Positions 54,750-64,000 of a DNA stretch of 64,000 bases are shown piece by piece. Both the position numbers and the translations under genes were made by a program. Each line of letters begins with the position of its first letter. Within the stretch, counting starts at the first letter, position 1. Under the pieces are notes generated by a model. It was not told the DNA's origin. It searched no databases and was given only the letters and a program-made list of their open reading frames with translations. This DNA comes from CAVQYV01 sp963718295 [NCBI: uncultured Methylomirabilota bacterium]. GTDB lineage: Bacteria > Methylomirabilota > Methylomirabilia > CAVQYV01. The stretch lies in NCBI GenBank assembly GCA_963718295.1, contig CAVQYV010000004.1, positions 596,678-660,677 of the forward strand. Reading direction: 5' to 3'.

Positions 54750-55459
54750 CTTCCTCCCCCGAATTTCACCTCAGACAAATGGCATTATGCTTGAGGGGGC
54801 TTCAAATGGGTCTAATGCCGAACTGACAATCTCATTCCGAAAACCGGTTGAGTAATGCAGTGTTGCCGCAATATAGGGCATCCAAAGTGAGGTATTATGC
54901 TGCGGCTCCATAACTTGCATTGCCGCTATAGTCAATATTCATTGCGGACAATCCTGCGGCCCCATTCTCTATTACCCCTTTTACTGCTTTAGTATTATTT
55001 TGTCAACACTTACGTGGGCTGTGCAAGCTGACCGGAACGTGCTCCGCAGGGCCGCCTTGGAGGCGGGGTCAAGGGACACAAGACAAACGTAACCCATTCC
55101 TTGCCGGTCGGAAACGGCCCTGCGCTCCTCCTAAGTCTGGAGACCCACGAAAGCAGTTGACAGGGAAAAGGGATAGGAGTAAATAGAGATCGAGAGGACC
55201 CGTTTCTCAAGTCACACTCACCTCCCAGAATCTCTTTTCTCGTCCATTGTGACAGGCTAAACACTCAGTGGAGCTCACGGAAAGGGCAGGCATCGAATGG
55301 AAGATCACAGGCACCGGGCTGATCTCAGATTTCAGACGGTGCCTTTTTGTTTTCCTGGCCTGGAGCGGCCTCGGATTAGGTCCCACTCAGTCGGGATCCC
55401 GGGCTGGCCATAGTCATGCACTGCCCTACGCCTAAAACCCGTTACCAGGAGAGGATCCC
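54750..55459. other. Intergenic leader region with terminator before cyclase copy 1
   Basis: No gene seen. A clear intrinsic terminator on the plus strand lies at 55309-55354: AGGCACCG (55309-55316) with CGGTGCCT (55337-55344), then TTTTTGTTTT. No plus-strand gene ends before it, so it sits in the leader of the cyclase gene. A second possible 5' arm, AGGCATCG, occurs about 20 bases earlier at 55289-55296. A TTGACA at 55157-55162 could be a -35 box, but its -10 is weak. Confidence 0.5.
55309..55354 (+). terminator. Terminator in the leader of cyclase copy 1
   Basis: An 8-bp stem AGGCACCG/CGGTGCCT, 20-nt loop, then TTTTTGTTTT. It ends about 105 nt before the cyclase ATG. Confidence 0.65.
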
Positions 55460-57337
55460 ATGACCCCTGAGGGCATCACCCGCAGACTCATCGCCATCCT
55501 GTCTGCGGATGTGAAGGACTACACCCGCCTGATGAGCCAGGACGATGTGGGGACCATCCGCACCTTGACCGCCTACAAGGAGGCGATGGAGGCCCTGATC
55601 CAGCGTTATCGGGGCCAGGTGGTGGATGCCACCGGGGACAACCTCCTGGCCCGCTTCGACAGCGTCCTGGATGCGGTGAACTGCTGCCGCCGAGATGCAG
55701 CGGGACCTGGCGGAGCGGAATGCCGAGCTGCCCGATCACCGGAAGATGGAGTTCCGCATGGGGGTCAGCCTGGGGGATGTGGTGGAGGAGGAGGGCCGGA
55801 TCTACGGGGACGGGGTGAACATCGCCGCCCGGCTCCAGGCCCTGGCGGAGGGAGGAGGGATCTGCATCTCCGGCATGGTGCATGACGCCGTCAAGGGCAA
55901 AGCTGGGATTCGAATACGAGGATCTGGGGGAGCAGACCCTCAAGAACATCGCTAAGCCCATCCGGGTGTATCGGCTGCTCTCCCATCCCGGTGCGGCGGC
56001 CCACCGGGTGAAGGAGGCTAAAAGGGCCCTCCGGAGGAAATGGGGGTGGGTCGCCCTGGCTGCAGGGGCCATCCTCCTCATTACGGCTGTGCTCCTCTGG
56101 CGCTTTGCAATTCATCCCGCTCGTGCCCCTCAGGTCGCCTCCGTCCAGAGGATGGCCCTTCCCCTGCCCGATCGGCCCTCCATCGCCGTGCTTCCCTTCG
56201 TGAACCTGAGCGCGGATAAGTCCCAGGATTTCATTGTGGACGGCATGACGGAGGACATCATCTCCGCCCTGGCCCGGTTCAAACAGCTCTTCGTCATCGC
56301 CCGCAACTCCACCTTCACCTACAAGGGCAAAGCGGTGAAGGTGCAGCAGGTGGCAGAGGAGCTGGGGGTTCGCTACGTGCTGGAGGGCAGCATGGAGATC
56401 TCGAAGGATCGCATCCGGGTCACAGCGCAGCTGATCGATGCCATCGCCGGCACCCATCTCTGGGTGGAGCGCTTCGATCGCCCCTGACCGATGTCTTCCA
56501 GGTGCAGGACGAGGTGACCCGGAAGATCGTGGGCTCCCTGGCAGGCAAGCTGGACCAGGCCGAAATGGCAAGGGCATCGCTCAAACATCCGGATAGCCTG
56601 GATGCATATGGTCTTTACTGGCGCGGCTATGAGCTATGATTTGGCGTTTCACCCCCTCTGATAACGCCAAGGCCCGAGAGCTGTTTGAAAAGGCGATTGC
56701 CCTGGATCCGAATTACGCGTCGGCTTATGCGATGTTGGCGTGGACCTATTTCATTGATTGGCGTTATTGGCGCCCAGACAAGCCCAAGGAGTCGTATCAA
56801 AAGGCCCTGGATCTGGCATACAAGGCGGTGGCGCTGATCCGAGGGATGGAATGGCGCTAGAAGTCCTGGGCTATTTCTGCTGTATGGCAGGAAATACGAC
56901 AAGCGATGGCTCAATATGAAGAGGCCTTAAGGCCAAACCCAACGACGCAGATATTCTTATCTATTGTCGGAATTCTATAGTTTACTGGCCAACCGGAAGA
57001 GGCCATCCAGCGGGTCAAACAGGCGATGCGCCTGAATCCTTATCATCCCAACTATTACTTCTGGAATTTGGGTTTGGCCCAATACCTAGCCCACGATTAT
57101 GAAGGGGCGGTTGAGACGCTCAGGAAGATGTCGCCGATGGGTGAGGCCAGGCGGATCCTGGCTGCTTCCCTGGCCCAACTGGGGCGGATGGAGGAGGCCC
57201 ACACCGAGGCAGAGAAGTATTTGAAGGATAACCCCTCCTTCTCTGCCTCTCGCTTTTGGCAGCATCCTGCCTTTCCTCCAGGACAAGGATCGACAGCACC
57301 TGTGGAGGGCTTTATCAAGGCAGGCCTTCCGCGGTGA
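55460..57337 (+). pseudogene. Adenylate cyclase-TPR protein, copy 1 (decayed)
   Basis: Same architecture as copy 2: class III cyclase domain, one transmembrane helix, a TolB-like segment and TPR repeats. Frame changes occur near 55685 (TGC-T-GCC, shared with copy 2), near 55905 (extra A in GGCAAAG), near 56485 (a C lost from a C run, giving TGA), and several more between 56600 and 57020. Metal-binding Asp residues (SADVKDYTRLM, ATGDNLLARF) and the Asn/Arg pair (DGVNIAARLQ) are all readable but in different frames. The TPR part (KARELFEKAIALDPNYASAYAM, MRLNPYHPNYYFWNLGLAQYL) is broken too. Not functional as a whole. Confidence 0.85.
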
Positions 57338-58056
57338 CAGACCGATATCCCAACGAGGAAATGGGGGACCTAAACAAAAAGATAAAATTGAAGACAAGGG
57401 GGAGTGTCAGTGTTCAAGCAGGCCGACAAATTCATCCACAACTGAGATTGCCTGCCGGAATGGCACGGAGGACGCCTCAGATCCATTCGTCAGCTCGGGA
57501 CAACAACTTATCGAAGGATACGTCTCGAACTGCATCGATGATGTACTTCCCTCCTGACGCAAGTGGAAACCGGCTTCGCAGGCCGATCCATTCGCGTCCT
57601 GAGACTGGGTTGATCGCGCATACAGCCACCAGGGGCTTCAAGCGCCTCCGAGAAAGGCAGAGACTGTCGAGTGGCGAAAAAGGAAATCCGGGAATGTCGT
57701 CCTAACAAGGCTTGCCGAGTTTGTCTATGCCAAGGCAGGGAAGCTCAGGCAATGGGCTTGACAACTGTTTCGAAGACCAGGAGCAAAATCCCCTGTAAAC
57801 GATCAATCTCAAACCCCTCCCGGGTGACCGGAAAGGGCTCCTGACGCTATAGAGACGCGCGATTGGCGTGTGATCTATAGGCTTCTAACAGGAAACCACA
57901 AAGTTTGAAATCATCGCCATTGTTCCCAGGGGAGACGTTTGCAAATAGGGGAGAGACAATGGTTGGCTCCATCTAATGCCTGAACATGTCCAGCGATGCC
58001 TATTCATCAGCAATAATCCGAAATAATCCCCAGACCAGCTCCATGGAGGATCTCCC
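57338..58056. other. Spacer between cyclase copies
   Basis: No gene supported. A hairpin with CTATAG ends and ACGC/GCGT arms lies at 57847-57880. Reading frames of 60-150 codons here have no family resemblance. Confidence 0.4.
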
Positions 58057-59938
58057 ATGACCCCCGAGGGCATCAGCCGCAAGCTCATCGCCATTCTGTC
58101 TGCGGATGTGAAGGACTACACCCGCCTGATGAGCCAGGACGATGTGGGGACCATCCGCACCCTAACCGCCTACAAGGAGGCGATGGAGACCCTGATCCAG
58201 CGCTATCGGGGCCGGGTGGTGGATGCCACCGGGGACAACGTCCTAGCCCGCTTCGACAGCGTCCTGGATGCGGTGAACTGCTGCCGCCGAGATGCAGCGC
58301 GAACTTGCCGAGCGGAATGCCGAACTGCCCTATCACCGCAAGATGGAATTCCGCATGGGGATCAGCCTGGGGGATGTGGTGGAGGAGGAAGGCCGGATCT
58401 ACGGGGATGGGGTGAACATCGCCGCCCGCCTCCAGGCCCTGGCGGAAGGAGGAGGGATCTGCATCTCCAGCATGGTGCATGATGCCGTCAGCGGCAAGCT
58501 GGGGTTCGAATTCGAGGATCTGGGGGAGCAGACCCTCAAGAATATCGCCGAGCCTATTCGGGTGTATCGAGTCCTGTCCCTCCCCGGCGCGGCGGCCCAC
58601 CGGGTGAAGGAGGCTAAAAAGACCTTCCGCAGAAAATGGGTCCCGATCGCCCTGGCTGTAGGGGCCGTCCTCGTAATTGCCTCCGTGCTCCTCTGGCGCC
58701 TTGTCCTTCTTCCGGCTCGCCCCCCCCAGGTCGCCTCCGTCAATCGGATGGCCTTTCCCCTGCCCGATCGGCCCTCCATCGCCGTGCTGCCCTTGGAAAA
58801 CCTGAGCGCGGACAAGTCCCAAGATTACATCGTGGACGGTATGACGGAGGACATCATCTCCGCCCTGGCCCGTTTCAAACAGCTCTTCGTGATCGCCCGC
58901 AACTCCACTCTCACCTACAAAGGCAAACCGGTGAAGGTGCAGCAGGTGGCCGAGGAGCTGGGGGTTCGCTATGTGCTGGAGGGCAGCGCACAGATCTCAA
59001 AGGATCGCATCCGGGTCACCGCCCAGCTGATCGATGCCATTGCCGGCACCCATCTCTGGGTGGAGCGGTATGATCGCCCCCTGACCGATGTCTTCCAGGT
59101 GCAGGACGAGGTAACCCGAAAGATCGTGGGTTCCCTGGCAGGAAAACTGGAACAGGCCGGAATAGCAAGGGCCCTGCTCAAGCACCCGGATAGCCTGGAT
59201 GCATATGGCCTTCTTATGCACGGCATTGAATTACACAGGCGTTTGACTGCCTCTGATAACGCCAAGGCCCGAGAGCTATTTGAGAAGGCGGTGGCCCTGG
59301 ATCCGAATTATGCATCTGCTTACGCATATTTGGCGGCAACACACTTTCGTGATTGGCGGTTTTACCATGGGGCCAAGCCCAAGGAGTCCTATCAAAAGGG
59401 TCTGGATCTAGCCTACCAGGCAGTGGCGCTGGATCCCACCGACGGCTGGGCGCGTGTTATACTTGCCCAGATTCTGCTTTATGGCAAGAGACATGATGAG
59501 GCGATGGCTCAGTACGAAGGGGGCCTGAAAGCCAATCCCAACAGCGCAGATGTGCTTGCCTTTTCCGCAGAACCATACCATCTTGGTGGCCGACCAGAAG
59601 AGAGCATCAGGCGGGTCAAGGAGGCGATGCGCCTGAATCCTTATCATCCCAACTGGTACTTTTATATGCTGGGTGGGGCCCAATGCATCGCGCACGATTA
59701 TGAAGGCGCGATCAAGACACTCAGGCAGATGTCGCCGATGGGTGAAGCCAGAAAGGTGCTGGCCGCTTCCCTGGCCCAACTGGGGCGGATGGAGGAGGCG
59801 CGCGTCGAGGCAGAGAAATTTCTGAAGGATAACCCTACCTTCTCCGCCTCTCATTGGGGCAGCCTCATGCCGTTCCTCCACGAAAAGGATCGACAGGAAG
59901 CCGTCGAGGGTTTCATCAAGGCCGGCCTTCCTCGCTGA
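58057..59938 (+). CDS. Adenylate cyclase-TPR protein, copy 2 (one conserved frame change)
   Basis: A class III cyclase (first 190 residues), transmembrane helix (about residues 207-227), a TolB-like segment (RPSIAVLPLENLSADKSQ, GVRYVLEGSAQISKDRIRV, AGTHLWVERYDRP) and about six TPR repeats. It would sense a protein partner and make cAMP. Frame 0 opens at ATG 58057 and holds both metal Asp residues (SADVKDYTRLM, ATGDNVLARF). The frame +1 part from about 58282 holds DGVNIAARLQ and everything else, 548 residues without a break. Only this one discontinuity exists, at the same base as in copy 1. Programmed frameshifting would give about 626 residues. Confidence 0.75.
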
Positions 59939-59958
59939 AATCCCTTGACCCCATGAGA

Positions 59959-59975
59959 AAATGGGGATGTGTCCC
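59959..59975. repeat. REP-like repeat, related to RAYT flanks
   Basis: AAATGGGGATGTGTCCC equals the right RAYT repeat (17147-17162) with one extra G. It lies 20 bp after cyclase copy 2, 43 kb from the transposase. Confidence 0.6.
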
Positions 59976-60025
59976 TAATTTCCCCTAATTTCCCCCAAGA
60001 TGGTCATTTAGAAGAGGAGGAAGAA

Positions 60026-61317
60026 ATGGAAAAGATGGTAACCGGAATGGCAATTGCCGGTTTTTTAGCACTTGTGGCACTCCCGGCGTTAGCAGGGGCA
60101 CCAGAACCTTATGATTCCGCGGTGACTGGAAAGGGCGATCCTACCTATGACGTCAAGGCAGTTCAGGATGCCGTCAATCAAGGGGGAACAGTTCTTCTCA
60201 AGGGCGCCTTTGATTTTGGCGCTGATGGCAGGGTGAATATTGCGAATGACGTGAAGATTGTCGGAGAGACCGACAGCCAAGGCAAGCCCCTGACGAAGAT
60301 CTTAGGTGGAAAGTGGACCTTCTACAGTCCTTTGCCCTCGCCACCGCTTGCACCGGAGGCTCCCGGCCCGAAAGTCACCATCCGAGGTATCCACTTTGAC
60401 GGGGCTGTGTGGACGCCTATTCATCTGGCGTATACCGGCGGAGCAGAGATATCGGGCAACAAAATAACCAATGTCGTGCCCTACGGGATACCCTCGCACG
60501 AGAACCCGTACAAGTGGAAGGGATTAGAAGGCTGGGAGACCATGTGGATTCAGCAAGGGGCTGTCTTGGCAACGACCTATACTGCTGGGGATAAGTACGT
60601 ACCTGGTGCTGTGACCGGGCTCTTCATTTTCGAGAACAACGAGGTTGATCTTGAAAGCGACAAACCGCAAGTTACCCTGGCCCAAGGTGTGTACTTCAAA
60701 TGGACCACGGCGCAACGATTCAAATCCGAGGGAACGTCTTCAAAAACGTATCTCGCAATTCCATAGAGAGCCTGAACAATTATCTCGACCAAGAAGGTCG
60801 CGGCACGGTGATCATCGAGAGGAATAAGGTTATCACACCTCCGGTTGGGTTTCCGCTTCCAGGTCCTTCGACGCCGAACGGGATCATAGCGGGGTGGTTT
60901 CCTGATGTGGCTGCAGGGGCGGATCCGACCCGAAATTCCAAGATCGTCGTCATGCATAACTATGTCGAGGTTCGAGGGGATACCTCAGTGGGTATTATGT
61001 TGCTCTCTGACCAAGCAGTTGTTGCGTGCAACGACATCGTGATGGGGGGCGGATCAAAGGCCACGGGTATAATGCAAATGGGCTCCGATGGGTTGATCGG
61101 AAATAACAAGATCACAGGCTCGGGGCTCTGCGCTCTACACGCATTACCATATGGGGCGCTCTTGGCGAGCGGAAATAAGTTCGTGTTGAACAACATCGGT
61201 GAGTCCAAGGCGTCGATAGCGGATGTCATCTTGAAGGGCAACAACAATGTGGTCTTAGGAAAAAGCTGCACCGTCAGTGACCAGGCAAAGGGCAACCAAA
61301 TACTGAGAAACGACTAA
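60026..61317 (+). pseudogene. Secreted parallel beta-helix protein, frameshifted
   Basis: An exported beta-helix protein. From ATG 60026 (AGGAGG upstream) a signal peptide (MAIAGFLALVALPALA) leads to VKAVQDAVNQGGTVLLKG, the usual pectate-lyase-type entry, then GPKVTIRGIHFDGAVWTPIH and ISGNKITNV repeats. Near 60705 the frame changes; the helix continues in the next frame (IQIRGNVFKNVSRNSIES, VVMHNYVEVRGDTSVGIMLL, ASGNKFVLNNIG) to 61317. Natural length about 430 residues. Active-site residues of pectate lyases are not obvious; it may be a structural or binding protein. Confidence 0.75.
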
Positions 61318-61591
61318 GGGTCAGAGGGTCAGGCCTGGTTTAACCAAGTCAAGCCCCTAATCCCTCTTTTCTGAGTGGCTAAAGAGTTCCTTCTTCCTCT
61401 TCCAGGTTGGTAGGTTACCCTGCCATGGGCCTTTCGTCCTGATTCTGGTGATTCGAGGGTCAGTGCCCTGATAATGCTGAATCCGGGATCAGAAAGGGCA
61501 GGGGGTCACGAGTTCTACACATGGAGGTCAGACCAAAGCCCGCCTCAAACCTGACCCAGGTGATCCCCCTACCAACCTCGCTTTTCTCTGG
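61318..61591. other. Flank of the IS110 element (3' side of transposase)
   Basis: No gene. It contains GGGTCAGAG/GGGTCAG-type short repeats and probably the right-end non-coding part of the IS110 element. The element boundary is not visible because IS110 elements lack clear terminal inverted repeats. Confidence 0.4.
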
Positions 61592-62845
61592 TTAGGCCGC
61601 CCGAAGCTCATGCCTCGGTGCCTGATAGGCCACATTATCCCTCACTAAAGCAAAGAGGAGTCCCAGGAGTTTCCGGGAGATGGCTACCAAGGCTTTGGTT
61701 TTCTGCATGTGATTCGTTTCGGTCCATCGGAGATAGACCTCTCGAAAAGCCCCTCCGGTCTTGACGGTTCGTAACGCAGCAAAGAACAGGCACTTGCGGA
61801 GAAGAGGGTGTCCCCGTTTGGAGATGTGTCGTCTTCCCTGATGGCTACCGGAGCTGATCTCAAATAGGTTCAAGCCGGCCAGTTTGATCAGCTCCTCTGC
61901 CTTGTGATACCGCCGCAGATCCCCTGCCTCTCCCAGGAGGATGGCTAACGTGATCTTGCCGACTCCGGGGATGGAGAGGAGTGGATGGACATAGGGGATC
62001 CGATCCAGGACCCTGGCTAATTCGGCTTCGATGAGGGCGATCTCCCCTTGGATCCTCTCCAAAGAAGCGACGATATTTCGGATGGCAAAGGCCGTTGCCT
62101 CGATTCCCTCTTTCCCTCCTACGGTGGTAGAAGCTGCCTCCATCAGCCTCTTCGCACAGGCCGCAGGCAGCTTGCCCCGGCTGGCCTGATGGAGGGCCTG
62201 GGATAGGTTCTGGAAGCCTGCATGGAGGATGTGGTCCGGTGTAGTAAAGTGCTTCAGGATGGTCAAGGAGGCCTTACCCTCGATCTTGGAAAAGAGGCTC
62301 CCATATTCGGGGAACACCACATCCACCAGGCTGTGCAATAGGTTTCTTTGAACACCCAGTTCCACGATCTTCCGTTCCCGGAACCTGGCATAACACCGAA
62401 GTTCCGCGAAGGGACCCTTGGGGAGAACGAGCCTTTGGAATCGGCCCATCCGAATCAGTAGGGCGATGACGCCAGCATCCTTGCGGTCGGTCTTGGCTGG
62501 GCTGTTATCGTAGATCTCTTTGGCCTTCTTCACATGTTTGGGGCTGACCTGCACCACTTGAATCTCGGGGATCTCTTCCAAGAAGAAGGCCAAGGGCTCC
62601 CAGTAGTGTCCGGTGGACTCTAATCCTACGATGATGGAATCACATGGGACTCTCTTCCGGTGAAAGGAGAGCCAGGCGAGGAAGGTCTCAAATCCCCTCC
62701 GGTGATTCTCGAATCCGAAGGGCTGCGATTCGCTCCCATCAGGAAAGAGGATCTTCGCGAAGTGTTTGTGCTTGGCCACGTCGATGCCCACAATCATTCC
62801 TGGATCATTGACGCATTTGGTTTTTGGTGATGTACTCTTCCCCAT
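61592..62845 (-). CDS. IS110-family transposase
   Basis: A DEDD-type recombinase that works with a structured bridge RNA encoded in the element's non-coding end. 417 residues, intact. The N-terminal RuvC-like domain starts VGIDVAKHKHFAKIL, with a later catalytic acid in LESTGHYWEPLAFFLEE and KTDRKDAGVIALL. The C-terminal transposase-20 domain has LLSIPGVGKITLAILLGEAG and LIKLAGLNLFEISSGSHQGRR with the conserved Ser, then KRGHPLLRKCLFFAA. The start ATG 62845 lies at the edge of a 9-bp stem that also holds its ribosome site. Intact and therefore possibly recent. Confidence 0.93.
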   Translation of the reverse strand: MGKSTSPKTKCVNDPGMIVGIDVAKHKHFAKILFPDGSESQPFGFENHRRGFETFLAWLSFHRKRVPCDSIIVGLESTGHYWEPLAFFLEEIPEIQVVQVSPKHVKKAKEIYDNSPAKTDRKDAGVIALLIRMGRFQRLVLPKGPFAELRCYARFRERKIVELGVQRNLLHSLVDVVFPEYGSLFSKIEGKASLTILKHFTTPDHILHAGFQNLSQALHQASRGKLPAACAKRLMEAASTTVGGKEGIEATAFAIRNIVASLERIQGEIALIEAELARVLDRIPYVHPLLSIPGVGKITLAILLGEAGDLRRYHKAEELIKLAGLNLFEISSGSHQGRRHISKRGHPLLRKCLFFAALRTVKTGGAFREVYLRWTETNHMQKTKALVAISRKLLGLLFALVRDNVAYQAPRHELRAA

Positions 62846-62917
62846 GGTGGCCCTCCCTTTTCGGTGAGTTGGTTTCTGGACGATCCAACTATACCCTATC
62901 AGGGGTTCAGGGCCACC
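62846..62917 (-). promoter_or_regulatory. Hairpin upstream of IS110 transposase; candidate translation control or bridge RNA part
   Basis: GGTGGCCCT (62846-62854) and AGGGCCACC (62909-62917) form a perfect 9-bp stem, with an inner GTTGG/CCAAC hairpin. On the minus strand the stem runs up to the ATG and pairs the GGGCC part of the GGGAGGGCC ribosome site. Sequence further out (62918-63149) has no gene and could be the rest of the element's left end. Confidence 0.5.
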
Positions 62918-63149
62918 TGGTCATTGCCCTACTTGGTTATAGCATTCTACACCCTTTACAAACATGTCAGATACACTGGCTAAATACCATTCAGGAGAGG
63001 ACGTAGGACAGGGTCATCGGAGAGGGATGCCTTCTACACGTTTCACGAAGCAGCCAAAGACTGGGAGATGAAGATCATACTCCAGTTGTCTTGATGGGAA
63101 CCCTCTGTTTCGAAGCGAAAGCCGTGTAGAGTGTGGGCCTAACCCTGAA

Positions 63150-63318
63150 CAACTCTGGACCAATTTGAACAGGCCCTCGAAGCCAATCCAAACGACGCAG
63201 GCCTTATTGTCTTTTCTGTTTTCTGCAGAATTTTACACCGATGTTGGCCGGCCGGAAGAGGCCATCAGGCGGGCCAAGGAGGCGATGGGCCTGAATCCCT
63301 ATCATCCCAACTGGTACT
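63150..63318 (+). pseudogene. TPR remnant of a third cyclase-family copy
   Basis: It matches the TPR region of copy 2 at about 59505-59660: NQ-ALEANPNDA-like start, then GRPEEAIRRAKEAMGLNPYH and PNWY. It starts and ends abruptly, with frame breaks, and merges into the higB remnant at about 63320. A leftover 3' end of another copy of the cyclase gene. Confidence 0.65.
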
Positions 63319-63319
63319 C

Positions 63320-63635
63320 GGTGAGGATGCCCAGCGAGCGGATCCTCCGCAGCGAGCTTGGGGGAGATTCAAGCCCCGGCCTATGACTGCAAATCAAAGG
63401 AATGCCATTCGATGGCGCTTGACATTAATAGATCGGGCGGCCTGGCAGAAGCTCGCAATGCTGGACGCAGCGGAGAGATTGGAAGATCTCATGGTTCCTC
63501 CCGGGAATCATCTGGAGAAGCTGTCCGGGGACCGGCTAGGGTCAATACAGCATTCGCATCAACGATCAATGGCGTATCTGCTTTCGATGGACCGAAGGGG
63601 ATGCATACGATGTGGAGATCACAGACTATCATTAG
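63320..63635 (+). pseudogene. higB: HigB/RelE-type toxin, frameshifted
   Basis: A toxin of the RelE/HigB family, a ribosome-dependent mRNA endonuclease. Readable parts are PSERILRSELG, NQRNAIRWRLTLIDRA, LEDLMVPPGNHLEKLSGDR, then after a one-base insertion near 63542 YSIRINDQWRICFRWTEG and VEITDYH ending at TAG 63633-63635. The N terminus is also disturbed and the true start unclear. The antitoxin gene follows 9 bp later. It is unlikely to make active toxin. Confidence 0.7.
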
Positions 63636-63644
63636 GAGTGAGCC

Positions 63645-63957
63645 ATGAGGGAAAAGAAATTTGCCCCCGTTCACCCTGGCGAGATCCTGAAAGAGGAATT
63701 CCTTGACCTATGGGGATCAGCCAGTACAGATTGTCCAAGGATATAGGGGTACATCCGCCGCCGGATCAATGAGATCGTGCACGGACAGCGTTCGATCAGC
63801 GCGGATACCGCGCTGAGGCTATCGCGGTATTTCGGTCTGTCGGAGCGGTTTTGGCTGAACCTTCAGTCGCTCTACGATCTTGGAGATCGAAAAGGATAGG
63901 CTGGGAGAACGGCTTCAAGAAGAGGTACGGGTCTTAGCAGGCGGGCAAGCGCAATAG
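63645..63957 (+). pseudogene. higA: HigA-type antitoxin, frameshifted
   Basis: An XRE-family antitoxin partner of HigB. ATG 63645 with AGGAGTG upstream. FAPVHPGEILKEEFLD is the typical start. A base loss near 63710 and a change near 63755 break the helix-turn-helix (ISQYRLSKDIG), which resumes with RRINEIVHGQRSISADTALRL and YFGLSERFWLNLQSLYDL. A third change near 63885 leads to RLGERLQEEVRVLAGG and TAG 63955-63957. Natural length about 105 residues. Confidence 0.75.
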
Positions 63958-63989
63958 GCACATTCTTTTACCAAGATGCAGGATCTCCC

Positions 63990-64000
63990 ATGACCCTGAG
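63990..64000 (+). pseudogene. Start of another cyclase copy, cut by the window end
   Basis: GGATCTCCCATGACCCTGAG matches the start of copies 1 and 2 (GGATC[T]CCCATGACCCC[T/C]GAG) except for one missing C, which would shift the frame after three codons. It implies a third cyclase gene beginning here. Confidence 0.5.

Noticed and set aside
55010-55264. 84-codon minus-strand frame before cyclase copy 1
   Set aside because: No ribosome site, low-complexity composition and no recognisable family.
57256-57705. 149-codon frame after cyclase copy 1
   Set aside because: It starts inside the TPR tail of the pseudogene in a different frame and shows no family features.

Overview
The window reads as a chromosomal piece of an uncultured, GC-rich Gram-negative bacterium. 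A deltaproteobacterial (Desulfobacterota-like) host is my best guess. It rests on a DsrMK-like/TusA/DsrE2-like sulfur relay, a prepilin, corrinoid-type methyltransferase relatives, CHASE2 and TPR-linked cyclases and two sugar-acid/isomerase families. This is an inference from gene content, not a marker-gene placement.

Layout. 1-3.5 kb: housekeeping genes (serine acetyltransferase, DUF1858 protein, endonuclease III, CCA-adding enzyme) and tRNA-Gly(CCC) with its own promoter and terminator. 3.5-10.5 kb: an accessory island on the 3' side of that tRNA, made of decayed genes (AIPR, DUF2971, AbiU2-type HEPN, GlgC, a uroporphyrinogen-decarboxylase-like stub) with an attC-like site and a pair of hairpin repeats. 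10.5-16.4 kb: sugar-phosphate transferase, lipoate-ligase-like protein and an overlapping MrfA/MrfB helicase-exonuclease pair. 16.4-23 kb: a RAYT transposase between perfect inverted repeats, a UxaE-like epimerase, a HAD hydrolase, an aldo/keto reductase and an old-yellow-enzyme-type reductase. 23.1-23.8 kb: a prepilin gene behind a long leader that can fold as terminator or antiterminator. 24.2-27.7 kb: a five-gene operon (MarR, DsrE2-like, TusA, DsrM-like, DsrK-like). 27.9-32.6 kb: secreted protein, SH3 protein, M48 lipoprotein peptidase and CHASE2 adenylate cyclase. 32.7-47.9 kb: pirin, aminotransferase, broken MttB and URO-D-like genes, an SMP-30-like protein, GlcD, SDR, lipid kinase, zinc dehydrogenase, a sugar isomerase relative and an Nramp relative. 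48.2-54.7 kb: tRNA-Asp and a second accessory island on the minus strand (ferredoxin fragment, beta-helix lipoprotein, nuclease-like gene, a shredded SIR2/DUF4020 gene) with degenerate attC-like sites. 55.4-64 kb: tandem cyclase-TPR genes, a beta-helix protein, an IS110 transposase, broken higBA and the start of a third cyclase copy.

Two themes stand out. Frameshifts hit most of the accessory genes (AIPR, DUF2971, AbiU2, GlgC, MttB, URO-D-like, both beta-helix proteins, SIR2, cyclases, HigBA), while almost all housekeeping genes are clean. That favours real decay over sequencing error. The strongest candidates for new biology are the prepilin leader (promoter, antiterminator, terminator) and the two cyclase paralogs that share the same +1 frame change inside the catalytic domain.
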